From: an uncultured Erysipelotrichaceae bacterium | GTDB taxonomy: Bacteria; Bacillota_I; Bacilli_A; Erysipelotrichales; Erysipelotrichaceae | Assembly: GCA_900315065.1 (NCBI GenBank) | Contig: OMXQ01000008.1 | Span: 1 to 44,625, forward strand | Reading direction: 5' to 3' | Length of the DNA: 44,625 nucleotides | In this document: positions 1-6,817 of the stretch, in pieces | Layout: each line of letters begins with the position of its first letter | How positions within the stretch are numbered: the stretch's first letter is position 1 | The notes under the pieces: model-generated | Database searches by the model: none | What the model was told of the DNA's origin: nothing | Seen by the model: only the letters and a program-made list of their open reading frames with translations | Position numbers and translations under genes: made by a program

Positions 1-1
1 T

Positions 2-118
2 ACGCTTACCTCATTTACATATGTGAGTATAGCTGAAGGTCAGAGAAGGGCTGTACGTTCCAAGGTACAACGCCAACACTTAGCTAGAAAAGAGCGTAAT
101 GAAAACAGTCTTTCCTGA
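2..118 (+). CDS. C-terminal fragment of an unidentified protein
   Basis: An open frame enters from the left window edge and runs 38 codons to a TGA at 116-118. The tail is basic and polar (ends ...RKERNENSLS) and carries no motif I recognise. The start is outside the window. It could be the end of a real upstream gene or a chance open frame; the absence of any other signal in this stretch and the hairpin that overlaps its stop codon slightly favour a gene. Confidence 0.3.
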   Translation, partial: TLTSFTYVSIAEGQRRAVRSKVQRQHLARKERNENSLS

Positions 119-134
119 AGAAAGAGGAAAGACC
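107..134 (-). terminator. Hairpin, possible terminator of the S26 peptidase gene
   Basis: The arms GTCTTTCCT and AGGAAAGAC are perfectly complementary with an 8-nt loop. Read on the minus strand, the hairpin is followed by TGTTTTC, a weak U-tract, and lies about 40 nt past the stop of the minus-strand peptidase gene. There is no U-tract on the plus side. Confidence 0.35.
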
Positions 135-172
135 GTACTTGATTCACATGAATCCGATACTACAAATAGTAA

Positions 173-646
173 TTATGATTTTTTCTGATGTCTGACAATC
201 CGCATGAAACCATGGATGGCAGGACGCAGAGGTCTCATCCAGAGCCAGATCGTGCTGAGTATTTTATAACCAGGATTGGCAACGGAATATTTCTTTCCTT
301 TACGGATAAAGTATGTCAGTTTGCCGGCAATCTGAGCTGGTTCAACCGGTCCTTCAATATCCGGTAAATTATCACCCACAAACCAGAATTCATTTCCTTT
401 TCTTTTCCAGATCCTGTGCATCACAAGAATAGAACCGGGTCTGCGGAACAAAGCTACATCTCCTCTTTTTAAAAACAGCGGATCAACCGGAGAAAGAATT
501 GCCCAGTCTCTGCCAGGGACAAACAGAGGATACATACTCCATCCATTTGGTTTCAATTGAATCGTATTGCCGTTACGAAGGAGTTCTTCCGGATATTTCT
601 TCTCATTTTCGCTTTCTTCTATTACCTGCTCATGTTCACTATGCAT
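173..646 (-). CDS. SipW-type S26 family peptidase (leader peptidase of the small-protein export locus)
   Basis: A 157-aa serine protease of the S24/S26 (signal peptidase) fold. Residues 35-41 hold the catalytic Ser box GWSMYPL (Ser37). Residues 62-80 hold the second strand box with His77, and residues 90-101 read VGDN..DIEGPV with Asp96. Ser37, His77 and Asp96 are 40 and 19 residues apart, the spacing I recall for the Ser/His/Asp triad of B. subtilis SipW, which points to the S26B (Ser-His) class rather than the Ser-Lys class. There is no N-terminal membrane anchor; only residues 128-150 are moderately hydrophobic. The gene diverges from the kinase/exporter operon with 32 bp between starts. 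No Shine-Dalgarno precedes the ATG, and a TATACT on this strand ends 7 nt before it, so the transcript may be leaderless. The likely role is to cleave the leader from the two small proteins at 3749-4534; that is inferred from context. It could instead be an orphan signal peptidase. Confidence 0.8.
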   Translation of the reverse strand: MHSEHEQVIEESENEKKYPEELLRNGNTIQLKPNGWSMYPLFVPGRDWAILSPVDPLFLKRGDVALFRRPGSILVMHRIWKRKGNEFWFVGDNLPDIEGPVEPAQIAGKLTYFIRKGKKYSVANPGYKILSTIWLWMRPLRPAIHGFMRIVRHQKKS

Positions 647-647
647 G

Positions 648-659
648 TATAATAGTATA
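648..659. promoter_or_regulatory. Overlapping divergent -10 elements
   Basis: TATAAT (648-653, plus strand) and TATACT (659-654, minus strand) sit in a near-palindromic GTATA-ATAG-TATAC core in the 32-bp gap between the divergent peptidase and PqqD-kinase genes. The plus transcript would have a leader of about 20 nt including the AAAGGA ribosome site; the minus transcript would start at or next to its ATG. The -35 boxes are poor on both sides, so this rests mainly on the -10 match and position. Confidence 0.45.
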
Positions 660-678
660 CAACAGAAAGGATTTCAGA

Positions 679-1905
679 ATGCTGAAGAGGGCCCCTGGTT
701 ATTTACTGACAAAGCTGCAGTCACAATATTATCTGTTACCTTATGGGCAGAGAATTGCGGATTTTTATCATGGCTTTTCTTTAAATGAAACTGGTGCAGA
801 AATCTGGAATCTGATCAACGATGGAAATAGCGAAGAAGATATCATCAATCGTTTTTTAATGAAAGAGGAAATCCAGGAAGCAGACAAAGCAGAAGTAACA
901 GAAGATGTCAGATTATTCCTGCATACATTTCTTGAAAAGGGTCTTCTGGAAGAAGCAGCCGCTAATAAAACTGTCAACAACCCAAGGAATGCTGAAGCTG
1001 TATCTCTCGACAATATATCACTTCCGTATCTTGGTACTTTGAAGATTGCGGATTTATCTATCAGAATTGAATGTAATGAAGATCTTCTTTCAGATGACTT
1101 TTCCAAGTTTCTCATTCAGGAAGAAACGGCAAGAGATAAAGCAGATCAGATTCTATCAATACATAAGCTTGATGTTGACGAACAATTGGAAATCAAAAAC
1201 AACGATTGTGTTTTGATCAGGGATTATCTGTTAAATATTATTGAGCGGAAGAATTGTTATGAGCTGCAATATCCTTCTTTCCGTAATATCAGATATACAA
1301 GAGTATTAAAAAATGGTTCCAAAGCAGAAATGTATTACTATCCTTGTGATGCAGAAAAGCTGAAGTATGAAGTGTTTCATGCAGAACGATTGGTTTTCCT
1401 GCTGCTTGCGTTAAGACATAACATGATAGCAATTCATTCCGCTTCTATTTTGTATCAGGGAAAAGCCTGGTTGTTTTCTGCACCGTCAGGTACCGGGAAA
1501 TCCACACACACAAAATTCTGGCATGATTTGTACCAGGTTCCCTATCTGAACGGTGACTTGAATTTAATGGGCTTTGAAAACGGAGAAGTCATCGTTTACG
1601 GAATGCCGTGGTGCGGCACATCCGGGATTGCGACTACAGAAAAATACCCGCTTGGCGGCATTGTGCTTCTGCAAAGAGATGAAAGGAATTTTGTGGAAGA
1701 ACTGGCACCTGATCAGCAGCAGCTCGGTATATTTCAAAGACTTATCTCTCCTACCTGGCTGCCTGAACAGGTAGAAAAAGAACTGGATCTTTGCGGCAAG
1801 ATTATTCACCAGGTGCCTGTCATGCGTTTGCATTGTACGAATAATCCTGATGCAGCAGAAGTAATGAAAGATGCGATTGATCATTCATTGAAGAAATCAC
1901 TATGA
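679..1905 (+). CDS. PqqD domain fused to HprK-like kinase
   Basis: A 408-aa two-domain protein. Residues 1-92 form a PqqD/RRE-type winged helix (FSLNETGAEIW at 33-43, then a helical segment ending in LEKGLLEE), the fold that recruits leader peptides in RiPP pathways. After a linker, residues 230-400 resemble the HPr kinase/PEP-carboxykinase-like P-loop fold: Walker A APSGTGKST (268-276), GDLNLM (292-297) and GMPWCGTSG (308-316), as in the HprK-related kinases of lasso peptide clusters such as paeninodin, where the kinase phosphorylates the precursor. The start at 679 has AAAGGA seven bases upstream; an in-frame upstream ATG at 499 has no such site and would overlap the divergent peptidase. 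The gene overlaps the ABC exporter by 4 nt (ATGA), so the two are translationally coupled. The likely job is to bind the small-protein leaders and phosphorylate them or a related acceptor; the substrate is inferred. Confidence 0.8.
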   Translation: MLKRAPGYLLTKLQSQYYLLPYGQRIADFYHGFSLNETGAEIWNLINDGNSEEDIINRFLMKEEIQEADKAEVTEDVRLFLHTFLEKGLLEEAAANKTVNNPRNAEAVSLDNISLPYLGTLKIADLSIRIECNEDLLSDDFSKFLIQEETARDKADQILSIHKLDVDEQLEIKNNDCVLIRDYLLNIIERKNCYELQYPSFRNIRYTRVLKNGSKAEMYYYPCDAEKLKYEVFHAERLVFLLLALRHNMIAIHSASILYQGKAWLFSAPSGTGKSTHTKFWHDLYQVPYLNGDLNLMGFENGEVIVYGMPWCGTSGIATTEKYPLGGIVLLQRDERNFVEELAPDQQQLGIFQRLISPTWLPEQVEKELDLCGKIIHQVPVMRLHCTNNPDAAEVMKDAIDHSLKKSL

Positions 1906-3671
1906 ACAAGTTAAAAGAAAAAACTGATTTTTATATTGGAAGAATCAAAGCCGGACGTCTGAAGCAGATGAAGGAAGAAATCATCTGGATTTATGCCTAT
2001 GCCAGACGCTACTGGTGGCAGATGATCTTTTATACAGCTCTCGGTTTAGGTGGAGTTGTCCTGTCTCTGGTTTCAAGCTTGATTTCAAAGGATATGGTTG
2101 ATATCGTCACCGGCATGAAAACCGGGCAGCTGGTAAAAACTTTCAGCTGGATGGTAGGAATGTCTGTATCTGAAATTATTGTTTCCCAAATTACCAATTA
2201 TTTTTCAAATAAAATCAGTTACAACGTTGATGCCGAAATCCGTTCAGATATTTTTGAAAAGATCATGGTTACGGATTGGGAGTCCATTACCCGCTATCAT
2301 ACCGGGGATCTGTTAACAAGATGGCAGTCGGATGCTGGTAATATTTCAAACGGTGTATTGAGTTTTATTCCCAGCGTTATTATCAATATCTTCAAGTTTA
2401 TTTCTACATTATGGCTGGTCGTTAAAAATGACTGGACATTTGCCGTATTTGCCATGATCGGGATTCCGTTTTCTTTGATTATGTCAAAGACATTATTGAC
2501 GAGAATGCAGAATCAGAATGATAAAAACGCGGCAATGAACGCCAAAATGAATGGCTTTGATCAGGAAACTTTTTCTAATGTTCAGACCATTAAAGCGTTT
2601 GGTCTTGTGCACCTGTATGTAGAAAGATTGAAACAGCTGCAGAAAGACTATATCAATATGCAGTTATCTTATTCAAGATTAACGATGACAACTTCATTTA
2701 TCTTAGGCATGGTTGGTTTGTTAGTTAGTTTTTCATGTTACGGCTGGGGTATTTACAGAGTCTGGTCCGGGGCTATTTCTTATGGAACAATGACGATGTT
2801 TCTTTCCTTATCTGGTTCATTAACGAGCGCTGTTAATAGTCTTGCAAGTACCGTTCCTTCTGTCATTTCATTAACAACCAGCGCAAGAAGATTGATGGAT
2901 ATCGTTGATATGCCAAGGGAAGACTACAGCCACGAAAAAGAAGCGAATGAATTTCTTCAGAAGCATAAGCAGGATGGTATTTCTTTAACTGTTAATGATC
3001 TCAACTATTCTTACAGTAATGGTACCCAGGTCTTCAATGGTGCTTCCTTTGAAGCACATCCTCATGAAGTCATAGGTCTGGTCGGTCCTTCAGGAGAAGG
3101 TAAGACAACGATGTTACGATTACTTCTATCTATCCTGACACCTCAGGAAGGCAGCGTCATTCTTTCTTCCAGTGGAGATGAATTGCCGATGTCTGCAGGC
3201 GCACGAACCATCTTCGCTTATGTGCCGCAGGGAAATACCATGTTCTCTGGTACAATCAAAGAAAATATGTTAAATGTATGCCCTGATGCGGCGGATGAAG
3301 AGATCATTGATGCACTAAAAACAGCCTGTGCATGGAACTTTGTAGAAAAACTTCCGGATGGCATCAATAGTGAAATCAAAGAAAGAGGCGGCGGTTTCTC
3401 TGAAGGACAGGCTCAGAGACTATCTATCGCAAGAGCTGTTCTCAGACATGCACCAATCCTGCTTCTCGATGAAGCATCCTCAGCACTGGATGTTGCCACA
3501 GAAAGGCAGGTTCTGAGAAATATCATGATGGAAACATACCCAAGAACCTGTATTGTCACTACTCACAGACCAACTGTTCTGACAATGTGCAAGCGTGTTT
3601 ATCAGATTGAAAATCAGCATTGCCGCTTACTGAATAAAGACGAAATAAGAAATTTAATTGATAACTTCTGA
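1902..3671 (+). CDS. ABC transporter, fused permease and ATPase (type I exporter)
   Basis: 589 aa with an MsbA/LmrA-like half-transporter layout: transmembrane helices at roughly 38-60, 80-100, 150-195 and 260-310, then a nucleotide-binding domain. It has Walker A GPSGEGKTT (395-403), signature FSEGQ (499-503), Walker B ILLLDE (519-524) and the H-loop TTH near 553. It has no N-terminal C39 peptidase domain, so leader removal must be done by another protein; the S26-type peptidase at 173-646 fits. It would act as a homodimer in the membrane. The start overlaps the kinase stop (ATGA), and a strong terminator follows the stop by about 30 nt. The neighbours make the two small precursor proteins the probable cargo; a lipid or drug exporter role cannot be excluded from sequence alone. 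Confidence 0.85.
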   Translation: MNKLKEKTDFYIGRIKAGRLKQMKEEIIWIYAYARRYWWQMIFYTALGLGGVVLSLVSSLISKDMVDIVTGMKTGQLVKTFSWMVGMSVSEIIVSQITNYFSNKISYNVDAEIRSDIFEKIMVTDWESITRYHTGDLLTRWQSDAGNISNGVLSFIPSVIINIFKFISTLWLVVKNDWTFAVFAMIGIPFSLIMSKTLLTRMQNQNDKNAAMNAKMNGFDQETFSNVQTIKAFGLVHLYVERLKQLQKDYINMQLSYSRLTMTTSFILGMVGLLVSFSCYGWGIYRVWSGAISYGTMTMFLSLSGSLTSAVNSLASTVPSVISLTTSARRLMDIVDMPREDYSHEKEANEFLQKHKQDGISLTVNDLNYSYSNGTQVFNGASFEAHPHEVIGLVGPSGEGKTTMLRLLLSILTPQEGSVILSSSGDELPMSAGARTIFAYVPQGNTMFSGTIKENMLNVCPDAADEEIIDALKTACAWNFVEKLPDGINSEIKERGGGFSEGQAQRLSIARAVLRHAPILLLDEASSALDVATERQVLRNIMMETYPRTCIVTTHRPTVLTMCKRVYQIENQHCRLLNKDEIRNLIDNF

Positions 3672-3698
3672 GTAGATTAATATAGATAGCGTCATAAA

Positions 3699-3726
3699 AA
3701 GCAGGCACTTACATCTGCCTGCTTTT
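3699..3726. terminator. Bidirectional rho-independent terminator
   Basis: GCAGGCA (3701-3707) pairs perfectly with TGCCTGC (3716-3722) around an 8-nt loop, flanked by A5 on the left and T4 on the right. It lies between the convergent exporter and small-protein genes and can serve both. Confidence 0.85.
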
Positions 3727-3748
3727 CTTAATTGAATAACACCAGTTT

Positions 3749-4162
3749 TCAGCTACGATAGCCTTCATCAGTTGCACTTACAGATACTATTGAAATAGTA
3801 TCCGCTTTAGACCCATCCATTGGGCTAACTTTAATATTAAAGTTCTGACCTTGATCACTGTTACCATTCATAAAGTTATTGCTCTGTGTAACTACGATTA
3901 CTGTGCCGCTCTGTGTATAATTTGAACAATTGGAGCAGTTTTCTACTTTAACAGCTTTGTTAAATGTAATTGTAGTAACTTTACCAGTATTGTTATGATC
4001 AGCAGTATGTGTATCATCTATTCTGAACTCACTCCAGTTAGCCTGGCCACCCATATCTGTACTTGTATGAGTAGCGGAAGGATGAAGGCAAGGGCTTCCA
4101 GATGCAGCAAATACACCTTCGGATAAATTCTTTTCTTCTAATACTAATGGTTTTCTATACAT
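3749..4162 (-). CDS. Small exported protein B: leader plus CBM-like beta-sandwich core
   Basis: 137 aa from the ATG at 4162, which has AGAGGAAAA eight bases upstream; longer in-frame starts lack a ribosome site. Residues 1-22 (MYRKPL... to ...VFAASG) match 17 of 22 positions of the paralogue just upstream and contain no hydrophobic segment, so this is not a Sec signal. The rest is Ser/Thr/Asn-rich with alternating beta-strand pattern. The run from about 61 to 114 (TTITFNKAV.VENC..C.YTQSGTVIVV... QGQNFNIKV) resembles the order of strands in cellulose-binding CBM2-type modules, but the match is by eye. Cys25, Cys76 and Cys79 could form a disulfide or bind metal. I infer cleavage after the AASG motif and export by the adjacent ABC protein. 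It ends 24 nt before the shared terminator. Confidence 0.75.
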   Translation of the reverse strand: MYRKPLVLEEKNLSEGVFAASGSPCLHPSATHTSTDMGGQANWSEFRIDDTHTADHNNTGKVTTITFNKAVKVENCSNCSNYTQSGTVIVVTQSNNFMNGNSDQGQNFNIKVSPMDGSKADTISIVSVSATDEGYRS

Positions 4163-4201
4163 AATATTTTCCTCTTCCATTCTTCTTTCTTTGTAAAACA
4201 C

Positions 4202-4534
4202 TTACTTAATAACCGTAATAGAATAACTTTCTACTTCAACTGAATAAGCATCTGATCTTTGTCCAAATAACTCTAATGTTGCTGGGCACTGCCAATTTTC
4301 ATTTTCAAGTTCAGTTACACCTTTAGTTGCATCTGCTGGTGCTAACTTGGCAACAATCTTAATATGTTTGCCCTGGTATTCCGTAGGAATTGAAGCTTCA
4401 AAATGCACATATCCTCCGCCAGGCCATTCCTTAGAAGTTGACAATCTGGTAAATGTTATTTTAGATGCTCCGCTTGCTGCGAATACCGACTCAGCCAAAT
4501 CTTTATTTTCTAAAATGAGTGGTTTTCTGTACAT
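4202..4534 (-). CDS. Small exported protein A: same leader, different beta-rich core
   Basis: 110 aa from the ATG at 4534, with GAGGGGG seven bases upstream; a GTG six bases earlier in frame is too close to that site. Residues 1-22 are the same leader type as protein B (MYRKPL at 1-6, L-E/S-x-VFAASG at the end). Residues 24-110 are a different, strand-rich core with a single Cys83, WPGGGYVHFE (37-46) and a Val/Ser/Tyr-rich final strand. No family recognised. Conserved leaders on divergent cores are typical of precursor proteins handled by one maturation machine. The gene has its own promoter and is first in a two-gene unit (40 nt to the next start). Both cores are far larger than usual RiPP cores, so the product may be a folded small protein rather than a modified peptide. 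Confidence 0.75.
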   Translation of the reverse strand: MYRKPLILENKDLAESVFAASGASKITFTRLSTSKEWPGGGYVHFEASIPTEYQGKHIKIVAKLAPADATKGVTELENENWQCPATLELFGQRSDAYSVEVESYSITVIK

Positions 4535-4572
4535 TGGCACACCCCCTCTTTAATTGATATCTCTGCATTAAA

Positions 4573-4600
4573 ATATTAGCACAAGTATTTTCTGATTCAA
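4573..4600 (-). promoter_or_regulatory. Promoter of the small-protein genes
   Basis: On the minus strand: -35 TTGAAT (4600-4595), 16-nt spacer, extended -10 TGC-TAATAT (-10 at 4578-4573). The predicted start near 4566 gives a 5' leader of about 30 nt with the GAGGGGG site. The precursors can therefore be expressed independently of the enzymes. Confidence 0.6.
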
Positions 4601-4632
4601 TCCAAAAGCATGATAATTATCGCATTTTCTTA

Positions 4633-5781
4633 TTATTGGAACAGTTTCATATCTTTCAACAAGGTGCTGCGTTCTTTTGCCTTTACAATAATTTTACGTG
4701 TGTTCGTATTTCTGAGTTTTTTATTGTTTTTCAGGAAGATAACAAGAGTAGATATCCATAAAGCAGGCCAGGTTATTATTAATTTTGATGCCTTTGGATA
4801 GTTTCGTGTCATCTGGTGATGGAATTCTTTGACAAGAGTTTTAAATCCTGTGTCTTTCAGAATCAGCATTCTGTTGTTCTGGCTTCTTCCAAAGTCTCCC
4901 GCTTCAAAGATGTCATTCAGGAAGTTGATCATGTTTTTTTCAGAAATATCATGATTGAACAGGATCTGATTTCCTTTTTCCTTATTCAGGCCAAGGTAAG
5001 TTACGCAGACAGTCGTCACCATATCGGAGAAACCAGTAATGCCTGTCTGATTAATGAGCTTTCGGTAAGTATTGATTTCTTCTTCTGCATGCGGTGCATT
5101 CCACATGAAAGTCCAGTCTGCCAATAGTTTCAGGCCGAAGCCTTCATGAAGAAAGTGCTGCAGCATATGTAATAAAGCATAGTATGCTTCATGTCCATAA
5201 TCAGGAATTGGAATGATATGTCCTATCACTGCAGTATTCTGGATCTGCATTGTTCTGACAGCCTCTTCCATTACTTGATTAGCCTTGGCATTTTCCATGT
5301 CTTCAGCAGGTTCTGTATGGAGTTCAAGTTCAATGCCGTCTCCAATATGAAAGACAAGATGATGGAAAGCGTGCTGCTGACTGGAAATCATTGCGCCTGT
5401 TTCAAGCAGCAATTTTCTTGCTTTATCCATATCTTCTTTGTTTTTGATAAGTAGATCTACATCTCCGGATTTTCTGAATTCAGGAATTGGATAGAATCTG
5501 GATAAAGCAGCACCTTTCAGAACAACACACGGGATATCATTGTTGTTTAACAACTGCGCGTATTTCCTTGTTTCAAAAAGTAAATGATAGTACTGGAAGA
5601 CACCACTTCGTTCCTGATCCAGCTGAGATTCAGAAGGAGTTTTCAACTGATCTATAACAAGTACAGATGTTGCCTGCTTCCTTGCAAGTGATATGAGTTC
5701 ATCATCTATCTGTATATCCTCTTTCTGCTGTCCTGTCAGATTTCGAATCAGTGTGAGGAGTTTTGTTTCGTTCTGGTTCAT
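4633..5781 (-). CDS. Nucleotidyltransferase-fold protein (NTP_transf_5 type)
   Basis: 382 aa from the ATG at 5781 (AGGAAAAA upstream); an in-frame ATG at 5799 has no ribosome site but follows a TATGAT by 8 nt. The centre has VVLKGAAL (86-93), YPIPEFRKSGDVDLLI (97-112) with the paired acidic residues of a Pol-beta-like nucleotidyltransferase (Asp107, Asp109), then a His/Glu-rich strand LELHTEP. This is the arrangement of the NTP_transf_5 family, members of which occur in lasso peptide clusters and are linked there to sugar attachment on a phosphorylated precursor. Next to a PqqD-HprK kinase and precursor genes, a tailoring role on the small proteins is the natural inference; a role in surface polysaccharide synthesis is the alternative, since the glycosyltransferase cluster starts on the other side. 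The basic C-terminal tail (338-382) has one hydrophobic stretch and may contact the membrane. Confidence 0.75.
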   Translation of the reverse strand: MNQNETKLLTLIRNLTGQQKEDIQIDDELISLARKQATSVLVIDQLKTPSESQLDQERSGVFQYYHLLFETRKYAQLLNNNDIPCVVLKGAALSRFYPIPEFRKSGDVDLLIKNKEDMDKARKLLLETGAMISSQQHAFHHLVFHIGDGIELELHTEPAEDMENAKANQVMEEAVRTMQIQNTAVIGHIIPIPDYGHEAYYALLHMLQHFLHEGFGLKLLADWTFMWNAPHAEEEINTYRKLINQTGITGFSDMVTTVCVTYLGLNKEKGNQILFNHDISEKNMINFLNDIFEAGDFGRSQNNRMLILKDTGFKTLVKEFHHQMTRNYPKASKLIITWPALWISTLVIFLKNNKKLRNTNTRKIIVKAKERSTLLKDMKLFQ

Positions 5782-5869
5782 GCGTACTTTTTCCTGCATA
5801 TTATTACATCATATTTTGTCTTGTTTGTGTGCATCTCCTTGAAGCTGTTTTCAGCTGAATTGCATGATT

Positions 5870-5899
5870 TTGATACACTTCTAAATTAGTCGTTATAAT
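5870..5899 (+). promoter_or_regulatory. Promoter of the exopolysaccharide gene run; predicts a leaderless mRNA
   Basis: TTGATA (5870-5875), 18-nt spacer, TATAAT (5894-5899). The normal distance to +1 lands on the A of the ATG at 5906. There is no ribosome site before that ATG, consistent with a leaderless message. Confidence 0.7.
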
Positions 5900-5905
5900 T
5901 GAAAC

Positions 5906-6817
5906 ATGGACAAACCATTATTTCTGGTAGCTGACAAAAATATGTACTACTATCCGCATGAAGAGGTATGCATCTGTCCCATTGTGCCCTCCTTTGCAAA
6001 TCGTGTTCTTCGTCAGGTCTGCCGCAAAACAAACCAGCCGTTTCCAGAAGAAATGATGCATCCCCTTCTGCGCAAGGGCAGAGAAAGAATTATCATTTTT
6101 ACGGACTTTGCATTCTTTGATAATTTCCCGATACTGCCTTTTCTGAAAAGAACATACGGACAAGATCATATCATTTTGTATTACATGAACCACATCAGCC
6201 CAAAGAGTGCCTTGTACATGCAGCATTTTTCAAAAGTCTGCTGCTTTGACAGGAAGGATGCAGAAAAATATCATATCCATTATGTTCCTCTTCCGTTCAC
6301 GAATTATTACAATCCGGAAAATACTATTGTGCAGATTCAGCAGGATGCGATCTTTCTGGGACAGAACAAAGGCAGAGAAAGGAAACTGCTTGTTCTGAAA
6401 AAAGAACTGGAAGCGAATGGATTTCATACAAGGTTTATGATGACAGGCACAGGAAACTCTGAACTATGTCTGAAAAAGAAAATTCCGTATGATGATTATA
6501 TTCAGATGGTAAAATCATCACGATGCGTTGTGGAATTGATGATGGAAGATCAGGCAGGGTATACACTGCGTGCCATGGAAGCATTGTTTCTACGTAAAAA
6601 ACTAATTACAGATAATGTCTCTGTAATTCATGAGCCATGGTACAACAAACGGAATATTTTTCTGCTGGGAAAGGATGGTCTGGAAGATCTTAGTGCATTT
6701 ATTACAACTCCATATTCTGATACAGGGTTTGATCTGCACACGCTTAATTTTTCAGAATGGATTGATACTTATGATTGGAAGGCAAGTCAGTATGAAGACA
6801 AAGATAGATCTGAATAA
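5906..6817 (+). CDS. Probable GT-B type glycosyltransferase or polysaccharide protein
   Basis: 303 aa, no signal or membrane segment. The second half has the look of a GT-B C-terminal domain: FLGQNKGRERKLLVLKKEL (about 150-168), a loop with a Tyr/Glu pair, and a stretch RAMEALFLRKKLITDN (about 222-237) that resembles the conserved E-rich loop before the last helix in CgeB/glycosyltransferase-1-like proteins. The N-terminal half is less clear. It begins the plus-strand polysaccharide run and overlaps the next gene by 26 nt. The ATG coincides with a predicted transcription start. Acceptor and donor cannot be read from the sequence. Confidence 0.5.
   Translation: MDKPLFLVADKNMYYYPHEEVCICPIVPSFANRVLRQVCRKTNQPFPEEMMHPLLRKGRERIIIFTDFAFFDNFPILPFLKRTYGQDHIILYYMNHISPKSALYMQHFSKVCCFDRKDAEKYHIHYVPLPFTNYYNPENTIVQIQQDAIFLGQNKGRERKLLVLKKELEANGFHTRFMMTGTGNSELCLKKKIPYDDYIQMVKSSRCVVELMMEDQAGYTLRAMEALFLRKKLITDNVSVIHEPWYNKRNIFLLGKDGLEDLSAFITTPYSDTGFDLHTLNFSEWIDTYDWKASQYEDKDRSE

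Noticed and set aside
1902..3671. Peptidase-containing ABC transporter (PCAT)
   Set aside because: No C39 Cys/His/Asp domain precedes the membrane helices; the protein starts directly with a short basic N-terminus.
173..5799. Ordinary lasso peptide cluster
   Set aside because: There is no asparagine-synthetase-like cyclase and no transglutaminase-like B2 protease, and the precursors have cores of about 90-115 residues.
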